64,000 nucleotides of DNA from Leclercia adecarboxylata (GTDB taxonomy: Bacteria > Pseudomonadota > Gammaproteobacteria > Enterobacterales > Enterobacteriaceae): positions 3,100,001-3,164,000 of the forward strand of contig LR590464.1 of the NCBI GenBank assembly GCA_901472455.1, written 5' to 3'. Below, one piece after another: positions 49,607-59,598 of this stretch (position 1 is the stretch's first letter; every line of letters begins with the position of its first letter). A program made the translations under genes and the position numbers. The notes under the pieces are model-generated. The model was not told the origin of the DNA. It saw nothing but the letters and a program-made list of their open reading frames with translations, and made no database searches.

Positions 49607-49972
49607 TTATTTCGCCTTCTTGATAGCTTCTGCCAGTGCCGCTTCGGCTTCGTCAGCGCGTTTGGTTTCTGCTGCCAGCGCGTCGGCGTGAGCCTTTTCT
49701 TTTGCTTCACCATCGGCGATTAGCTTTTGGTTCTGCTCCAGCGCGTCGGCGAGTTGCTTTTGCAGGCCAGAAAGATCTGCCGTCGGCGCGGAAGGGGTAG
49801 CCACTTCGAAGGAAAGCTTTTCGCCCTTCTTCTTGTCGGTCTCCTTCGCCTTGCCTGTGCTGATCCAGCGCTCAGCCGTTGCGTCATCCACTTCGACTAC
49901 CGCACCAACCTCCATTTTGCGGAGGTTGGCACCGGCGTGCAGGTTATTTGCCACGATTTCTACCAGTGCCAT
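49607..49972 (-). CDS. small capsid-region protein with coiled-coil tail
   Basis: A 121-residue protein starting MALVEIVANNLHAGANLRKM. The N-terminal half includes EVGAVVEVDDATAERWISTG, a small beta motif found in several phage head proteins. The C-terminal half (about 70-121) is Ala/Glu/Lys-rich coiled coil. It follows the capsid gene by ten bases. Function unknown. Confidence 0.6.
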   Translation of the reverse strand: MALVEIVANNLHAGANLRKMEVGAVVEVDDATAERWISTGKAKETDKKKGEKLSFEVATPSAPTADLSGLQKQLADALEQNQKLIADGEAKEKAHADALAAETKRADEAEAALAEAIKKAK

Positions 49973-49981
49973 GATTTATCC

Positions 49982-51068
49982 TTAGCTCGAAGCGTGAATA
50001 ACGGAGTATTTGTTGTTGATGTCCTGCTTGACCATCAACCCCATTGCACCCCAGGTGCGCCAGATGTAGTCGCTGTTGTACTCCGGGCGCGGAGATGCAA
50101 CGGTACCGATAGCCTGGCCGACGATTGGAGCGATGACTCCAGCACCCAGTGGCACGATGACGATTTCGTTACCGGTCAACTGGCTGTCTTCCTTGATCGC
50201 CGCAACACCAGTCAGTTTCAGGATTTCATCCATTACGGTGCCAGACTGGAAGTTGTCGCTGTAATAACGCTCCCAGTTAGAGATGATTTCACCGGAAACG
50301 TACCAGGTTTGGTCTGCGTACTGACCGTTGATGCGACGCATCTGATCACGTAAAGAGATTGCACCCGCGCGGTTCTGCTGAGAGGTAGTAGCAGTCGAAG
50401 TAAAGTCGATGTTCAGACCAGAAGCGCCCAGATCGATCTGCGCTACACGCTCATCGTCTTTCAGTCCCTTCCAGGTCAGGCCATCGAACACTGCGAAATT
50501 ACCAGCCTTGTCGCGGAAGCCGTTGAAGATGTAGTCAACGTAACGGCGCTGCACGTCTTCTACAGAACCTCGCTGTGCATCAGCCTGAGACTGAAGCGCC
50601 GACGGGCTGTTGAAGATAGGATCACGCCATTCGAACTTAAAGCCCGAGTCATGGATCGGAACCATGGTACCGTCGAAGGTGTAACTGCGGGCATCCAGAG
50701 CCGCACCTACCTGACCAGACATCGGAGGTGTGCGCCCAGCCACGGCCGCCGGTACGAGCATAATCGTAACGAGATTGCTCGATTCGAACGGAGCGAGACA
50801 GGGGCATCAGATCGTTCAGCAGAGTGAACTCAGTATTCGGCTCGAACTGCTGAAGCACGGTGGTATCGAAAGCGCGGTACAGGCGGCGAATGTCGTCTAC
50901 TGCGTTAACCGCATCCAGATGACCATTCTCGCCAAATCGCGTGCGAGCCAGGAAGTCAGCCACAGCCTGTGCACTAGCGTTACGCTCGTTTTGCAGGCTG
51001 TTGAACTGCCACTGGTTAATTTCAGCGTTACCGGTCTTTTCGCCGATAGACTTGGAGAATACAAACAT
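49982..51068 (-). CDS. major capsid protein (one frame break)
   Basis: Protein of about 361 residues. It starts MFVFSKSIGEKTGNAEINQW. After a break near 50745 (within RGWAHTS) it continues MSGQVGAALDARSYTFDGTM. It ends MVKQDINNKYSVIHASS. The position after the decoration protein and before the connector genes fits the major head protein of DUF6260/DUF2184-like type. It contains the expected RYVDYIFNGFRD and NWERYYSDNFQSG segments. Family name is from memory. Confidence 0.75.
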
Positions 51069-51078
51069 TCAGTGCTCC

Positions 51079-51513
51079 TTACTTGAACACAACGCGAATC
51101 AGATCGCCGGCCACTGCAGTGACTGCTTTATCTTCTTCGACATAGGCGAATACAACGGCATCAGCGACAACAGCGGTGACGCGACCATTTGCTACGGCAA
51201 CCGGCTGGCCTTTGGTGTAGGTGCCAGCGGCGGCACGCACGTTCAGGAACATGCCAGGCAGCGGATGAATACCCACGACCAACTCATTGGTTGGAATGGC
51301 GTCATCAACACTCAGGCATCGCAGGTAGTCTTTGTTGGCTACGTACTTAATAGCGCTTTCAGCACCGGCAACCGACGCAGTGAACTTGTCAGCAGTGCTG
51401 AAGAATCCTACCGTTCCAGGCAGGGTTGATGCGGCAGCACCGCCTTCACGATTGAGCAGCGGGTTAGGGAATACGCCACCCGCATGGATGATATGCTTTC
51501 CGTCTTTAGCCAT
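51079..51513 (-). CDS. capsid decoration / head stabilisation protein
   Basis: Intact 144-residue beta-rich protein starting MAKDGKHIIHAGGVFPNPLL. Hydrophobic strands such as GQPVAVANGRVTAVVADAVV are typical of small trimeric head decoration proteins encoded just upstream of the capsid gene. No Cys-rich or catalytic motif is visible apart from a single Cys. Confidence 0.62.
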   Translation of the reverse strand: MAKDGKHIIHAGGVFPNPLLNREGGAAASTLPGTVGFFSTADKFTASVAGAESAIKYVANKDYLRCLSVDDAIPTNELVVGIHPLPGMFLNVRAAAGTYTKGQPVAVANGRVTAVVADAVVFAYVEEDKAVTAVAGDLIRVVFK

Positions 51514-51516
51514 TAT

Positions 51517-52906
51517 TTACTCCGGCATTTCGCTAACAGATTGAGAAGAATTGACCTGGCGGAATGCACCATTCAGGCCGATGGAGGTCTGGCACTTGGC
51601 GTACATGGCGTCGAGTGCCTTACCGTCCAGATCCGCGACTTCTTCATCGCTCATGTTCATCGCCAGCTTCACAGCTGCGCGCTTTTCGCCTTTCTCCTTA
51701 TCGGCGTTGACGGTCAGGCCAGATTTAACCGCAGCGAGATCGTCGGCGAATGGCTTAAACCAGGCCGGGGGCTTCCGCCTGGTTGTTGGCGCGTTCACGC
51801 TCTTCTTTCTCAGCCTTTTCGCGAGTTGCCTTCTCTTCAGGCGTTTCGGTTTTGGCGGCTGCCTTCTCTGCTGCCAGTTGGTTGTATGCGTCCATCAGCT
51901 CAGCGTCGGACTTGCCTTCGGTCGGCTTACCAGCGGCTTGCAGCGCATTGATAATCAGTTCTTTCATCGGATCGTTCTCTCCGTTGGTTTTAATCTCGTA
52001 CTCAGTTGGTTTGCGCACGACTTCTACAGGTTCGCCGACGAAAACGGCCTTACCGTCCTCATCGATGAGGTACTTCTGCTTCAGGTATTTGGTGTCATTG
52101 CGGTAGATGAAGCTGTCCGGCCACACCGTTTCAGGCCAAAGCCACTTATCTTCGGCGTCCCCCTCACGCAGCTTGTCGCTGATGGCGCGGGAGATGTCGT
52201 CGAAAGAGAAGTTGGAGGCATTGGTGAAGAAGAATTTGGTTTTGTTAAGCAGGCCGTCGCGGGTGCAGTCGATACCATCAGCCAGGCGGGCAACTTCGAT
52301 CTGTTGCTCATCACCTTCTGAGTTAACGAAGATGCCAACGCCATCCTCTGGCGTTCCGGCGCCAGGCTCATCAAGCAGCACCGCCACATGGTCAAACATC
52401 ATATTGGTGGCGATCTCGTTGTACTTCTTGCCTTTCGACTCGCCGTTGGCGGCGATGCCGGAGTACAGCAGGCCAGTCGAAATGTGGATCGGGTCGGAGT
52501 TGGTGCCAGCCAGCATCTCATCCAGGCGGTTAATCAGGCGCTTACCCTTGTCGCTGGATTCGGCGTACTGGCGATTAACGTACATGTCGCCCGTCACCTT
52601 GCCGTCTTTGTGGCTGACGTTCTGCAGCCAGGCTCCAACGTGGTACTCGTTCACCGCCCGGACATCGCGCGCCGACACGTGTTTACCGTCCACTTTCGGA
52701 TGGCCCAGCGGCATCGGATTACGCTCGAGCGTGTTGTAGGCCTTTTCGATTTCTGCTGCCGGGTACAACTTCCGGTTCATCACAATATCGTCCACGACAG
52801 GCGTGATGCCGCGAACCACGATATGTGGCTTGCCGTCGATGGTTTCAGTGGTGATGTTTGAAGCGGAGTTGACGACGGTCAGCACGTTAACGCGGTTGCG
52901 TTTCAT
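51517..52906 (-). CDS. DUF2213 prohead protein, likely protease/scaffold (one frame break)
   Basis: Protein of about 462 residues. It starts MKRNRVNVLTVVNSASNITT. The N-terminal DUF2213 domain includes VMNRKLYPAAEIEKAYNTLE, PLGHPKVDGKHVSARD and MMFDHVAVLLDEPGAG, the last resembling herpesvirus/HK97-type prohead protease strands. The C-terminal third is charged, Glu/Lys/Ala-rich and probably scaffold. A break near 51775 joins to WFKPFADDLAAVKSGLTVNA, ending QSVSEMPE. Confidence 0.78.
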
Positions 52907-52915
52907 GCTGGATCC

Positions 52916-53119
52916 TCATTGGTGAAATTTTGGTGGTGCTTTCCGGCGATAGTCGGAGCTTTTTCTGTCTCCATCACAATCGGCAAGCATCCTGTCATGG
53001 GCTACCAGACCCTGAGTAATTGCCTTAATCCTTTCTTTTGGGCGGCATATAGTTTCTGCGAATGAGTAGTGGATCCTCAGAATCTCCACCGCATTGGCGG
53101 CATCACATGGGTAAATCAT
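52916..53119 (-). CDS. small phage protein of 67 residues
   Basis: Starts MIYPCDAANAVEILRIHYSF at 53119, with AAGGAGG seven bases upstream and an ATGA overlap with the previous stop, which supports translation. It is basic at the C-terminus (SSDYRRKAPPKFHQ). No recognised domain. It lies between head-morphogenesis and DUF2213 genes. Confidence 0.55.
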   Translation of the reverse strand: MIYPCDAANAVEILRIHYSFAETICRPKERIKAITQGLVAHDRMLADCDGDRKSSDYRRKAPPKFHQ

Positions 53120-54123
53120 GCAGCCTCCTTAGCGGTCCACTGCTTACGCTCTTTCGCCAACTTATCCGCCAGCCCTTCATTGAAGATGCTGCCGTCGTCG
53201 TTGAGCAGAACCGGTATCTGACTGCAGTAGCAGTTGTACCGGTTTCCGTTCTCAGCGTAGAAGTCGCGCACCTCTTCGGTGGTGTAGACTTTGCCGTGAC
53301 GGCTGGCGTGCCAGCCGCGCGTTGTAGGCTTGAGTGCAGATAGCCACATAAGGCCGGTATTCAGCCCCAGCCGGTCAGCAGCCCAGTCGGTTTCGTTCCA
53401 CTGCGCCTGTCGCAGCGCGCCGACCTGCTCGGTCTGAGCGATGTTCTTCGCCTTCGACATAGACACATCGAGGCGCTTACTGATGACGCTGGCCGTTTCC
53501 CGTGGGTTAACCCCGCGCGCCACCGCATCGGTGATGATGCCTGTCAGGTCTGCCCGGGCGGCATCGCTGATCGCTTTCCAGTCGCTGAACGTTGTCAGCC
53601 TGGCGGATGCAATCTGATTAAGGTGACCGGGGCTGCTTAAAAGCTGCTGTAGCGTCGTCTGGCTGGCGTAGACCTGAGACTGCTGCGAGAGGTTGTTGAA
53701 GGCCTCCAGAGTGCCGCGCTGCGCTTCTGCGACGACGTAATCCATCGCCCACTGGTTCTGCTCGCCCCCTTCCAGCAGGTAGTCATCGAGAATGGCCTGC
53801 ACTGCCTCAAGCAGTTGCGCCAGTTCCTGCGGCGACATGTCGTAGATGAACCGGCCAGCGTTGACCTGGTAGAGCCGCAAATCCTCGCCTTGGTCGTGGC
53901 AAAGGAAATGCCAGTTATGGCTGTTAACCTCACGCTCTCGCCCTGTAAGGCGCTGTTCGAATAGAGCTTTCAACGCGCGCTTGATGCCGAGATACCGGTC
54001 CTCGATATCCCGGAACATCGCGGTAACCTGCTTTGCCGATCGCGTAGGGTCAACCTTGCTGCGCGGTACTATCGGCAGGCCCACCTTGACCTTCTGGTCT
54101 ATCGTCAGCGGCCAATGGATCAT
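53116..54123 (-). CDS. phage head morphogenesis protein (SPP1 gp7 / Mu F-like)
   Basis: Intact 335-residue protein. The C-terminal half carries the family pattern: KAKNIAQTEQVGALRQAQWN, MWLSALKPTTRGWHASRHGK and NCYCSQIPVLL. The start at 54123 overlaps the portal gene by about 74 bases; a later start at 54018 (MFRDIEDRYLG) is possible. These minor head proteins are packaged in low copy and may help DNA ejection. Confidence 0.82.
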   Translation of the reverse strand: MIHWPLTIDQKVKVGLPIVPRSKVDPTRSAKQVTAMFRDIEDRYLGIKRALKALFEQRLTGREREVNSHNWHFLCHDQGEDLRLYQVNAGRFIYDMSPQELAQLLEAVQAILDDYLLEGGEQNQWAMDYVVAEAQRGTLEAFNNLSQQSQVYASQTTLQQLLSSPGHLNQIASARLTTFSDWKAISDAARADLTGIITDAVARGVNPRETASVISKRLDVSMSKAKNIAQTEQVGALRQAQWNETDWAADRLGLNTGLMWLSALKPTTRGWHASRHGKVYTTEEVRDFYAENGNRYNCYCSQIPVLLNDDGSIFNEGLADKLAKERKQWTAKEAA

Positions 54124-55519
54124 CGGTTGTCACCTTGTCGTCCGGTTTTGGTGGTTCTTTTGGCTCAGGCAGTGGGTCCAGTCCAACAATCTCTCGCAGT
54201 TCGTTGGCGGTAAATGGCGGTTCCCCGCCATAGAAGCCGGATGTTTTCTGCACGATGTCGGCCAGTTTAGAAGCGTTCTCGATCTTCTCTTTCTCGCCCG
54301 GTGCCAGCAGGTCACTCCAGGATATGGTGACCTCGCCTTTGGTTGGTGGGTCAATGATGCCCAGAGTCCAGAAGCGCTCCAGTAGTGCCGTAATGCGATC
54401 AGTCAGGAAGCCATTGCGACGCGTGTTGCGACGGATAGCCCAGTCAGTTTTGTCCTCATCGCTCGCCAGTCGCCCTGTCTGCTGACCGAACAGGATGGTG
54501 AAAGGGATTTGCACGGAGGCGGCCAGTTCGTTCGCGGTGACTTCCCAGGTGGGCCCCGGGTCGCCGGGCGTAACGCTCAGAACGCGCATTTGACCGGCCT
54601 GCATTACTGCGGCTGCGTCGGTCCCGCGGTTCAGCTTGTTGACCTTGTCGCCCATGGCTTCGCCAAGATCGCTATAACCTGCATCTTTGGCCTGGCTGGC
54701 AAGTGTGGACATGTCCGTATCTTTGCTGAACTCAACCGCGATCTGGCGGCTGGCGTTCTTCAGGAAGCCCTCGGCCCCACCACCGGAAACTTTCTCCAGG
54801 TCGAGTCCCTTGTTGTAGCCAGCTTCAAGCAGCGGGATGCCCGAAAGGACATTTTCGTCCTCTGAACCTTCACAGAACAGAATCACCCGGCTTGGGTGTA
54901 CTGGCTCTCCGCGCATCGGGCCTACGAATTGTTCATTTCCAACCGGCTGCTCGTTGAAGTTAAACATCAGCGGCTGACCAAATGTCGGAGATTTACGGTT
55001 GTTATCCCACTCGGCGACAGTTAACTGCGGCTCCCATACGGGGAGCAGTTTTACCAGCGCCGACTCACCGAGTGTCTTTACCAACTTGATGTCGACTGGC
55101 TCTTTCCAGTCCAGATTATCTTTGACCTGCAGCAGTAGTGCGGAGTAACGGCCAACCATATTGCGCCGGTCGGCATCCTTCACCTTCGGCCACAACTTCT
55201 TCATGAACTTTGTGACTTTCTTTTCCCAGGCGTTCGTCTCTTTAGACACCTTCGTCTGATCGCCATCAACAATGACCGGATAGTCCTGCCAGCAACCGTC
55301 CAGGAGGCGATGCACAACAGCAAACCCGGCTGCATTGCGGCGGTACATGTTGTAGAAGTCGTTGAAGGTAATATCACGCGGGTAACCAAACTCCTGATAG
55401 AGCGTCGGACGCTTAGTGTTCCCACCGCCGATGCCGATGGCATTCAGGTATTTCGCTCGCCTCATTTCAGTGGCGAGGTTGTTCACAGCCAGTTGAAGGC
55501 CGTTATCTTGTTCGCTCAC
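54050..55519 (-). CDS. portal protein, DUF1073 family
   Basis: Intact 489-residue protein starting MSEQDNGLQLAVNNLATEMR. It includes GFAVVHRLLDGCWQDYPVIV, FTILFGQQTGRLASDEDKTD and TTKGE-like segments near the stem. The C-terminal tail is Pro/Asp/Gly-rich. DUF1073 proteins occupy the portal position beside terminase and head-morphogenesis genes, as here. The dodecameric portal forms the DNA channel. Some databases attach an anti-CBASS label to part of this family; nothing in the sequence itself tells me that applies here. Confidence 0.8.
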   Translation of the reverse strand: MSEQDNGLQLAVNNLATEMRRAKYLNAIGIGGGNTKRPTLYQEFGYPRDITFNDFYNMYRRNAAGFAVVHRLLDGCWQDYPVIVDGDQTKVSKETNAWEKKVTKFMKKLWPKVKDADRRNMVGRYSALLLQVKDNLDWKEPVDIKLVKTLGESALVKLLPVWEPQLTVAEWDNNRKSPTFGQPLMFNFNEQPVGNEQFVGPMRGEPVHPSRVILFCEGSEDENVLSGIPLLEAGYNKGLDLEKVSGGGAEGFLKNASRQIAVEFSKDTDMSTLASQAKDAGYSDLGEAMGDKVNKLNRGTDAAAVMQAGQMRVLSVTPGDPGPTWEVTANELAASVQIPFTILFGQQTGRLASDEDKTDWAIRRNTRRNGFLTDRITALLERFWTLGIIDPPTKGEVTISWSDLLAPGEKEKIENASKLADIVQKTSGFYGGEPPFTANELREIVGLDPLPEPKEPPKPDDKVTTDDPLAADDRPEGQGGPADSTAQQG

Positions 55520-55531
55520 TGGCGATGCTCC

Positions 55532-56996
55532 TTAGAAGAAAACTGCGCCGACGCCCTGACCGCTTAACTCAGTCATTGCCCACACGAGAGCATCAAGCCG
55601 ATCGGGTGATTTTTTGGCAGTGGTTGGGATGTATTCCATTTGCTGATTTTCAAGGCTGTAGAGATTGCCGTGATGGGCAACACGGCCCTGCGAATAGAGT
55701 GCTGAAATTGGCTCTGCGCGGGCAAATTTACCTTTACTGGCGTGGACGCGGATAATGCGGCCCTTAAACCCGGCGTTTCTGAGAGTGTCCTCAGCCATGT
55801 CACCGCCCTGGTTGGTCTCAATGACGATCGCATCAGCCTCATGGATGTCGTAAGCCTCCATAGCCTTAGTCGCCCAGCCGTTGGGGTGAGTATTTCCCAC
55901 TGTAATCGCCATCAGCAGAGTATTGCCTGCGATCACCGGTGCCATAAACACTGGCGGCAACGATACCCGTCTCATCACTTTCTTCGCTGTTCGTAGCCTG
56001 TGGGTCAATAGCTATTACCGTTCGCGATAGCTCTTCAGTGATGTTGAGTGCCCTGGCGGCGCTGATCATCTCCTCGTTCCACAGCGCGCCCTCCGCATTG
56101 AAGCGTTTCGGGTTCTGCATGTACTGAGCTTCAGCGGTGCGCCGGTGGGAAAAGAGTGAAACGCGGTGCGACTCGTTATGCTTAAAAGGCCACAGCCAGC
56201 CATCAGGAAGGCCATGGTCAATCGGAATGGCGTGGGTGTTCTCCGGGTACTGTTCAGCGTATGACAGGCTGTTGTTGATGAGTACAGGGAGATTCAGGTG
56301 ATGCCATTTCTCACCACTCCCGCCCCGCAGCAGGTAACCACTCAGGTCGTGGTAGTGGATCCGCTGCATGATGACAATCATCGGCGTCGTCTCGATCGCC
56401 AGTCGTGATTTGATTGTCTCGTTGAAGCGGTTGTTGACGCCGTCGCGGACGATCTCAGAGTAAGCGTCATCTGGCTTAACCGGGTCATCGATAATCAGCG
56501 CACCCTGCCATCCCGGCTCCATGTGTCCTGCACGAAAGCCGGTAACCTGCCCGGCAGCTGACGACGCATAAACGCCACCGCCGTGTTCGGTCCACCACAT
56601 CGCCTTACTGTCAGCATCATCGCGCAGCGCCATCGGCCACATTGATTGGTAGGCCTGCGACTTAATCATGCCGCGCGCGGTTGAGGAGTTCAGCAGCGCC
56701 AGGTTGTGCGAATAGGACAAGTGCATGAAGCGGGCCCGGCAGTTCAGCGCCAGTCCGCGACCCATCATGTTGATGGTCGCCAGCTCCGTTTTCGTGTACC
56801 CAGGCGGGACGTTGATGATCAGGCGTTGAATCTCACCATCAATTACGCGGTCCAGCGTCTGCTGAATCACCTTATGGTGAGGCGCGACTATCATCTTGCC
56901 GCCGGTGCGCTGTTTGAAGAAGTAACGCGCGTAATACAGGCCGTCCTCTTCACATTCTACCCGGCGGGCAAATGTCTTTTGCTCAGCAGTCGTCAT
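55532..56996 (-). CDS. terminase large subunit (one frame break)
   Basis: DNA-packaging ATPase/nuclease of about 487 residues. It starts MTTAEQKTFARRVECEEDGL. The ATPase part has the Walker A-like loop NVPPGYTKTELA (about 70) and Walker B GALIIDDPVKPDD. After a break near 55950 the nuclease part includes VIETNQGGDMAEDTLRNAG and SPDRLDALVWAMTEL, with Asp residues of the RNase H-type site. The end is GVGAVFF. It overlaps the small subunit by 14 bases. Confidence 0.88.
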
Positions 56997-57462
56997 CCTC
57001 CATCATCTCCTGCCGTGCGGATTTGTATTCCTCTTTGCTCATGGTGATCGTTTGGATGGCACCACCATTCGGTCCGGAATGTTCAAACTTGTGCTTATTG
57101 GTGTAGGCATCGCCGCATTCCTTCGCCGCCTGCTCGATGATCTCTGCCGTAAGCGCGAGGTTCTTCATGCCCTCGGCGCGCGTTGCCATGCGGTCGAGAA
57201 CGCGCAGCCTGTACGCCTTGTTGGCGATAGGGATGTCTGTGATTTCAGTCTGGAAACGACTTCGGGTAGTCTTAAAGAGGTCGACCCACTTTTGGCTCAG
57301 GCTCTTGGCCATCGCGTTAGCCGGGTCATACGCAGAAACCTGCTGGCGAGTCACAACCACCTTGAAATTCTCTTTTACAAGCTCGATCACCTTTGCAGGT
57401 GTTTCATAGCATGCGAGAGACTGAACAATGAAGGCTTTAACCTCTGTCGATAGAGCTGCCAC
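56983..57462 (-). CDS. terminase small subunit (DUF2280 type)
   Basis: Intact 159-residue protein starting MAALSTEVKAFIVQSLACYE. The N-terminal helix-turn-helix-like region includes TPAKVIELVKENFKVVVTRQ and fits DNA recognition at the packaging site. Helical oligomerisation segments follow, and an acidic end MMEDDDC. It overlaps the large subunit start, the usual arrangement. Confidence 0.82.
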   Translation of the reverse strand: MAALSTEVKAFIVQSLACYETPAKVIELVKENFKVVVTRQQVSAYDPANAMAKSLSQKWVDLFKTTRSRFQTEITDIPIANKAYRLRVLDRMATRAEGMKNLALTAEIIEQAAKECGDAYTNKHKFEHSGPNGGAIQTITMSKEEYKSARQEMMEDDDC

Positions 57463-57492
57463 AGGTCACCTCCATGACAAAGCAGATAAAAG

Positions 57493-58135
57493 TTATGCCA
57501 GTTTCAACATGCAAGTCCCGCATGATCTGGCTATATCGATGTGAGCCACTTCCGCTGGCGCATTGGCCGCATCAACGAGCTCCTGTACTTCTTTGCTGGC
57601 ACCGTATCGACGTACGACACCAGGTGAATTCTTCGACGTCGTGGCCGCGCAGTGTAAGCACTGGCTGCCCGGTCTCTTTGTTGAACTTTGGCGCACCGAA
57701 ATCATCGGGTGGCCTGGGCAATGTGGTAAAGCTCATGCTCTACCAGTGCGCAGAATTCGAGGTCACTGCATTGGTGAGCAGTAGTCGGCTGCTAGAGTAA
57801 TGATGAACTTCGGGAATGCGACCGAACCATTCATACATCTGCTGCTCCATCCGGGCCTTCTGCCATCCGCCGGCGCGGAGCATTACCTGTTCGGCCTGAC
57901 CGAGAACGTATCGTCCTTTCTTAGCGAATGAGCCAGACGCCCACATGAAGCAGAGATCAGCTTCAAGCAGGTGTTCGTGATCAGGGTTATAGATGCTGCC
58001 AGTATCGCTGAGGATTTGGCGGCTTATCCATTCATGCACTTCATTGGCTGGGATCAGCCTGGTGTATGGCTGCCAGTTATCGGAGTCGATGAAGTTAACT
58101 GGCGGGTATGGCCTGCGCTCGTCATCGTTAGCCAT
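57493..58135 (-). CDS. putative phage zinc metallopeptidase (frame breaks)
   Basis: Protein of about 213 residues starting MANDDERRPYPPVNFIDSDN. The HExxH motif appears as LVEHELYHIAQ in the frame after a break near 57770. Further on come FGAPKFNKETGQPVLTLRGH and DVEEFTG, then, after a break near 57625, VVRRYGASKEVQELVDAANA. A CGTC pair lies near the C-terminus. Proteins of this kind are often encoded beside phage terminases. Substrate unknown. Confidence 0.72.
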
Positions 58136-58138
58136 GGG

Positions 58139-58327
58139 TTACTCCGTTTTGTCTTTGACCGGCTCTGCTTTCACCTTCTGGCTGATGCCGTGCTTAACAA
58201 TGAATGCGGATACCTTTTGGTAGTTGGGCTCGCATCTCATCAACAAGCACATCAGTGTCAGCGTCCGCAGATAAACCGGCAGCCACCACCTGCTTTTGAT
58301 TTGAAACGACAGTCTGCACGTTGCCAT
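58139..58327 (-). CDS. small phage protein (likely frame breaks)
   Basis: About 63 residues. Two alternative frames look more protein-like than the single open one: ANVQTVVSNQKQVVAAGLSA at the start and VSAFIVKHGISQKVKAEPVK at the end. This suggests two indels near 58315 and 58210. It lies four bases before the metallopeptidase ATG. Function unknown. Confidence 0.45.
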   Translation of the reverse strand: MATCRLSFQIKSRWWLPVYLRTLTLMCLLMRCEPNYQKVSAFIVKHGISQKVKAEPVKDKTE

Positions 58328-58423
58328 TGTTTACTCCGCTTATCCCTTGCGGGGGTAATTGTGATTTATCCGCTCTGGGGGATATCCATTATCAAGCCCA
58401 CCCGGGGATGAGCTTTGGAATGG

Positions 58424-58686
58424 TTACTTCGACTTTGCTTTCGCTTCAGCTCGTTTACGGCGACGTTCTTCTTTCTTGTCGGCATTTGCCATGTCCATGA
58501 ATGCCTGCATGATCGAGTTACGCATCATGTAGCTGACAAAGTGATGATTGACGCATCCGTTGAGACGGAGTTGCTCGCCAAACTGATCCACCGAGGCCAG
58601 CGCTTCCATCATTCCCTTCTCGCCTTTCATGAACTCAGAGAAGTCGCGCCCGCTCTGGAGGCGCATTCGATGACGCGATTATTCAT
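58424..58686 (-). CDS. small charged phage protein (one frame break)
   Basis: About 87 residues. The start ATG at 58686 overlaps the upstream stop (MNNRVIE). After a break near 58665 it reads RLQSGRDFSEFMKGEKGMME and SYMMRNSIMQAFMDMANADK, ending in a Lys/Arg/Glu-rich tail (ERRRKRAEAKAKSK). Helical; no recognised family. Confidence 0.55.
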
Positions 58687-59178
58687 CCCGGCAGCCCGGG
58701 GATCGTAATCTGCAACTGGTTAGCCAGGGTGTTAATCTCAGCGACCAATACAGGCTTCGTATAGCGCCATGCTGCGAGTCCTTGTCCGCAGAAGCTCGCC
58801 ATGTCCTTTTTCTGGTCAAACTCATGGCACTTCATGTTGAGCTGCGCACTTAAGCTGTTGCGATGCTGAAGCTCTCCGGTGAAGTAGTCATCGAGGACCT
58901 TATATGCCGCGTACTTGAACCCGGGTTTAACCAGGCAGCATAATCGTAAGCAACAAACTTCCCGCCATAGGTTCCGCCGTGTACGCCGCGGCAGTAAAAA
59001 CCACAGATTCGTGGTTTTTCTCCAGCTCAGCCAGGAACTCCTTGGTCTGCTTGTTTCGCAGATAGTGGTAAGGAGATTCCGCGTCACTTTTGCCACTGGC
59101 TTTCCACATATCGGTGAGGCAGATCATGCCGTCTTCCCCGACACGGATTGGTTGATTGAAGAGGGTTAATGATTTCAT
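58683..59178 (-). CDS. KilA-N domain protein (frame breaks)
   Basis: About 165 residues. It starts MKSLTLFNQPIRVGEDGMIC, followed by LTDMWKASG, YHYLRNKQTKEFLAELEKN and, after a break near 58970, FKYAAYKVLDDYFTGELQHR. This is the KilA-N/APSES-like DNA-binding domain of phage proteins such as P1 KilA. The C-terminus ends QLQITIPGLPG at 58683. It probably acts as a regulator or host takeover factor; the target is unknown. Confidence 0.78.
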
Positions 59179-59329
59179 TTCGCTGTTACCTTTTGGTGGT
59201 TGAGCCTGTTCTCGTAGATACGGCAGCCCAAGAGCGGTCAGCGTTACCACTGCCCTATCTCAAGCTCTACCCGAAAGGCTCTTGGTTGATATGCGCACGA
59301 GAATGCGCGGTTTACTACGGGCATAAAAA

Positions 59330-59349
59330 AGCCCCGCTAATGCGAGGCT
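59330..59349 (-). terminator. terminator upstream of the KilA-N gene
   Basis: AGCCCCGC / GCGAGGCT stem with one mismatch and loop TAAT, followed by six T on the minus strand. It lies 76 bases after the lysis cluster's last small gene. Q-modified polymerase would be expected to read through it. Confidence 0.75.
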
Positions 59350-59424
59350 CTGTTATTTCTCTATGCTTAAAGTCCAGAGGAGAGACTGTGTCAGAGCCTC
59401 AGGGACGAGGTTCTATTTCCTGAG

Positions 59425-59598
59425 CTAACTCAACTTGTGCGCGTTCTTTATCTCCATCACAACCTCACGCTGCATCTTCCTGACTTCATCGCGGTGCCGG
59501 CGCTCCTGCTTCCAGTAAATCCAGAAGAACACCCACGTCATGAGAAGTGCGGCAATAGCTCCGCCGGAGATGATGTTGTAGATAGAGTACGCACTCAT
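59425..59598 (-). CDS. small single-span membrane protein of the lysis region
   Basis: A 57-residue protein starting MSAYSIYNIISGGAIAALLM, with one hydrophobic span continuing TWVFFWIYW, then a basic/charged helical tail KQERRHRDEVRKMQREVV. The ATG overlaps the preceding o-spanin-like stop by four bases. It could modulate holin or be a remnant; function unknown. Confidence 0.6.
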   Translation of the reverse strand: MSAYSIYNIISGGAIAALLMTWVFFWIYWKQERRHRDEVRKMQREVVMEIKNAHKLS

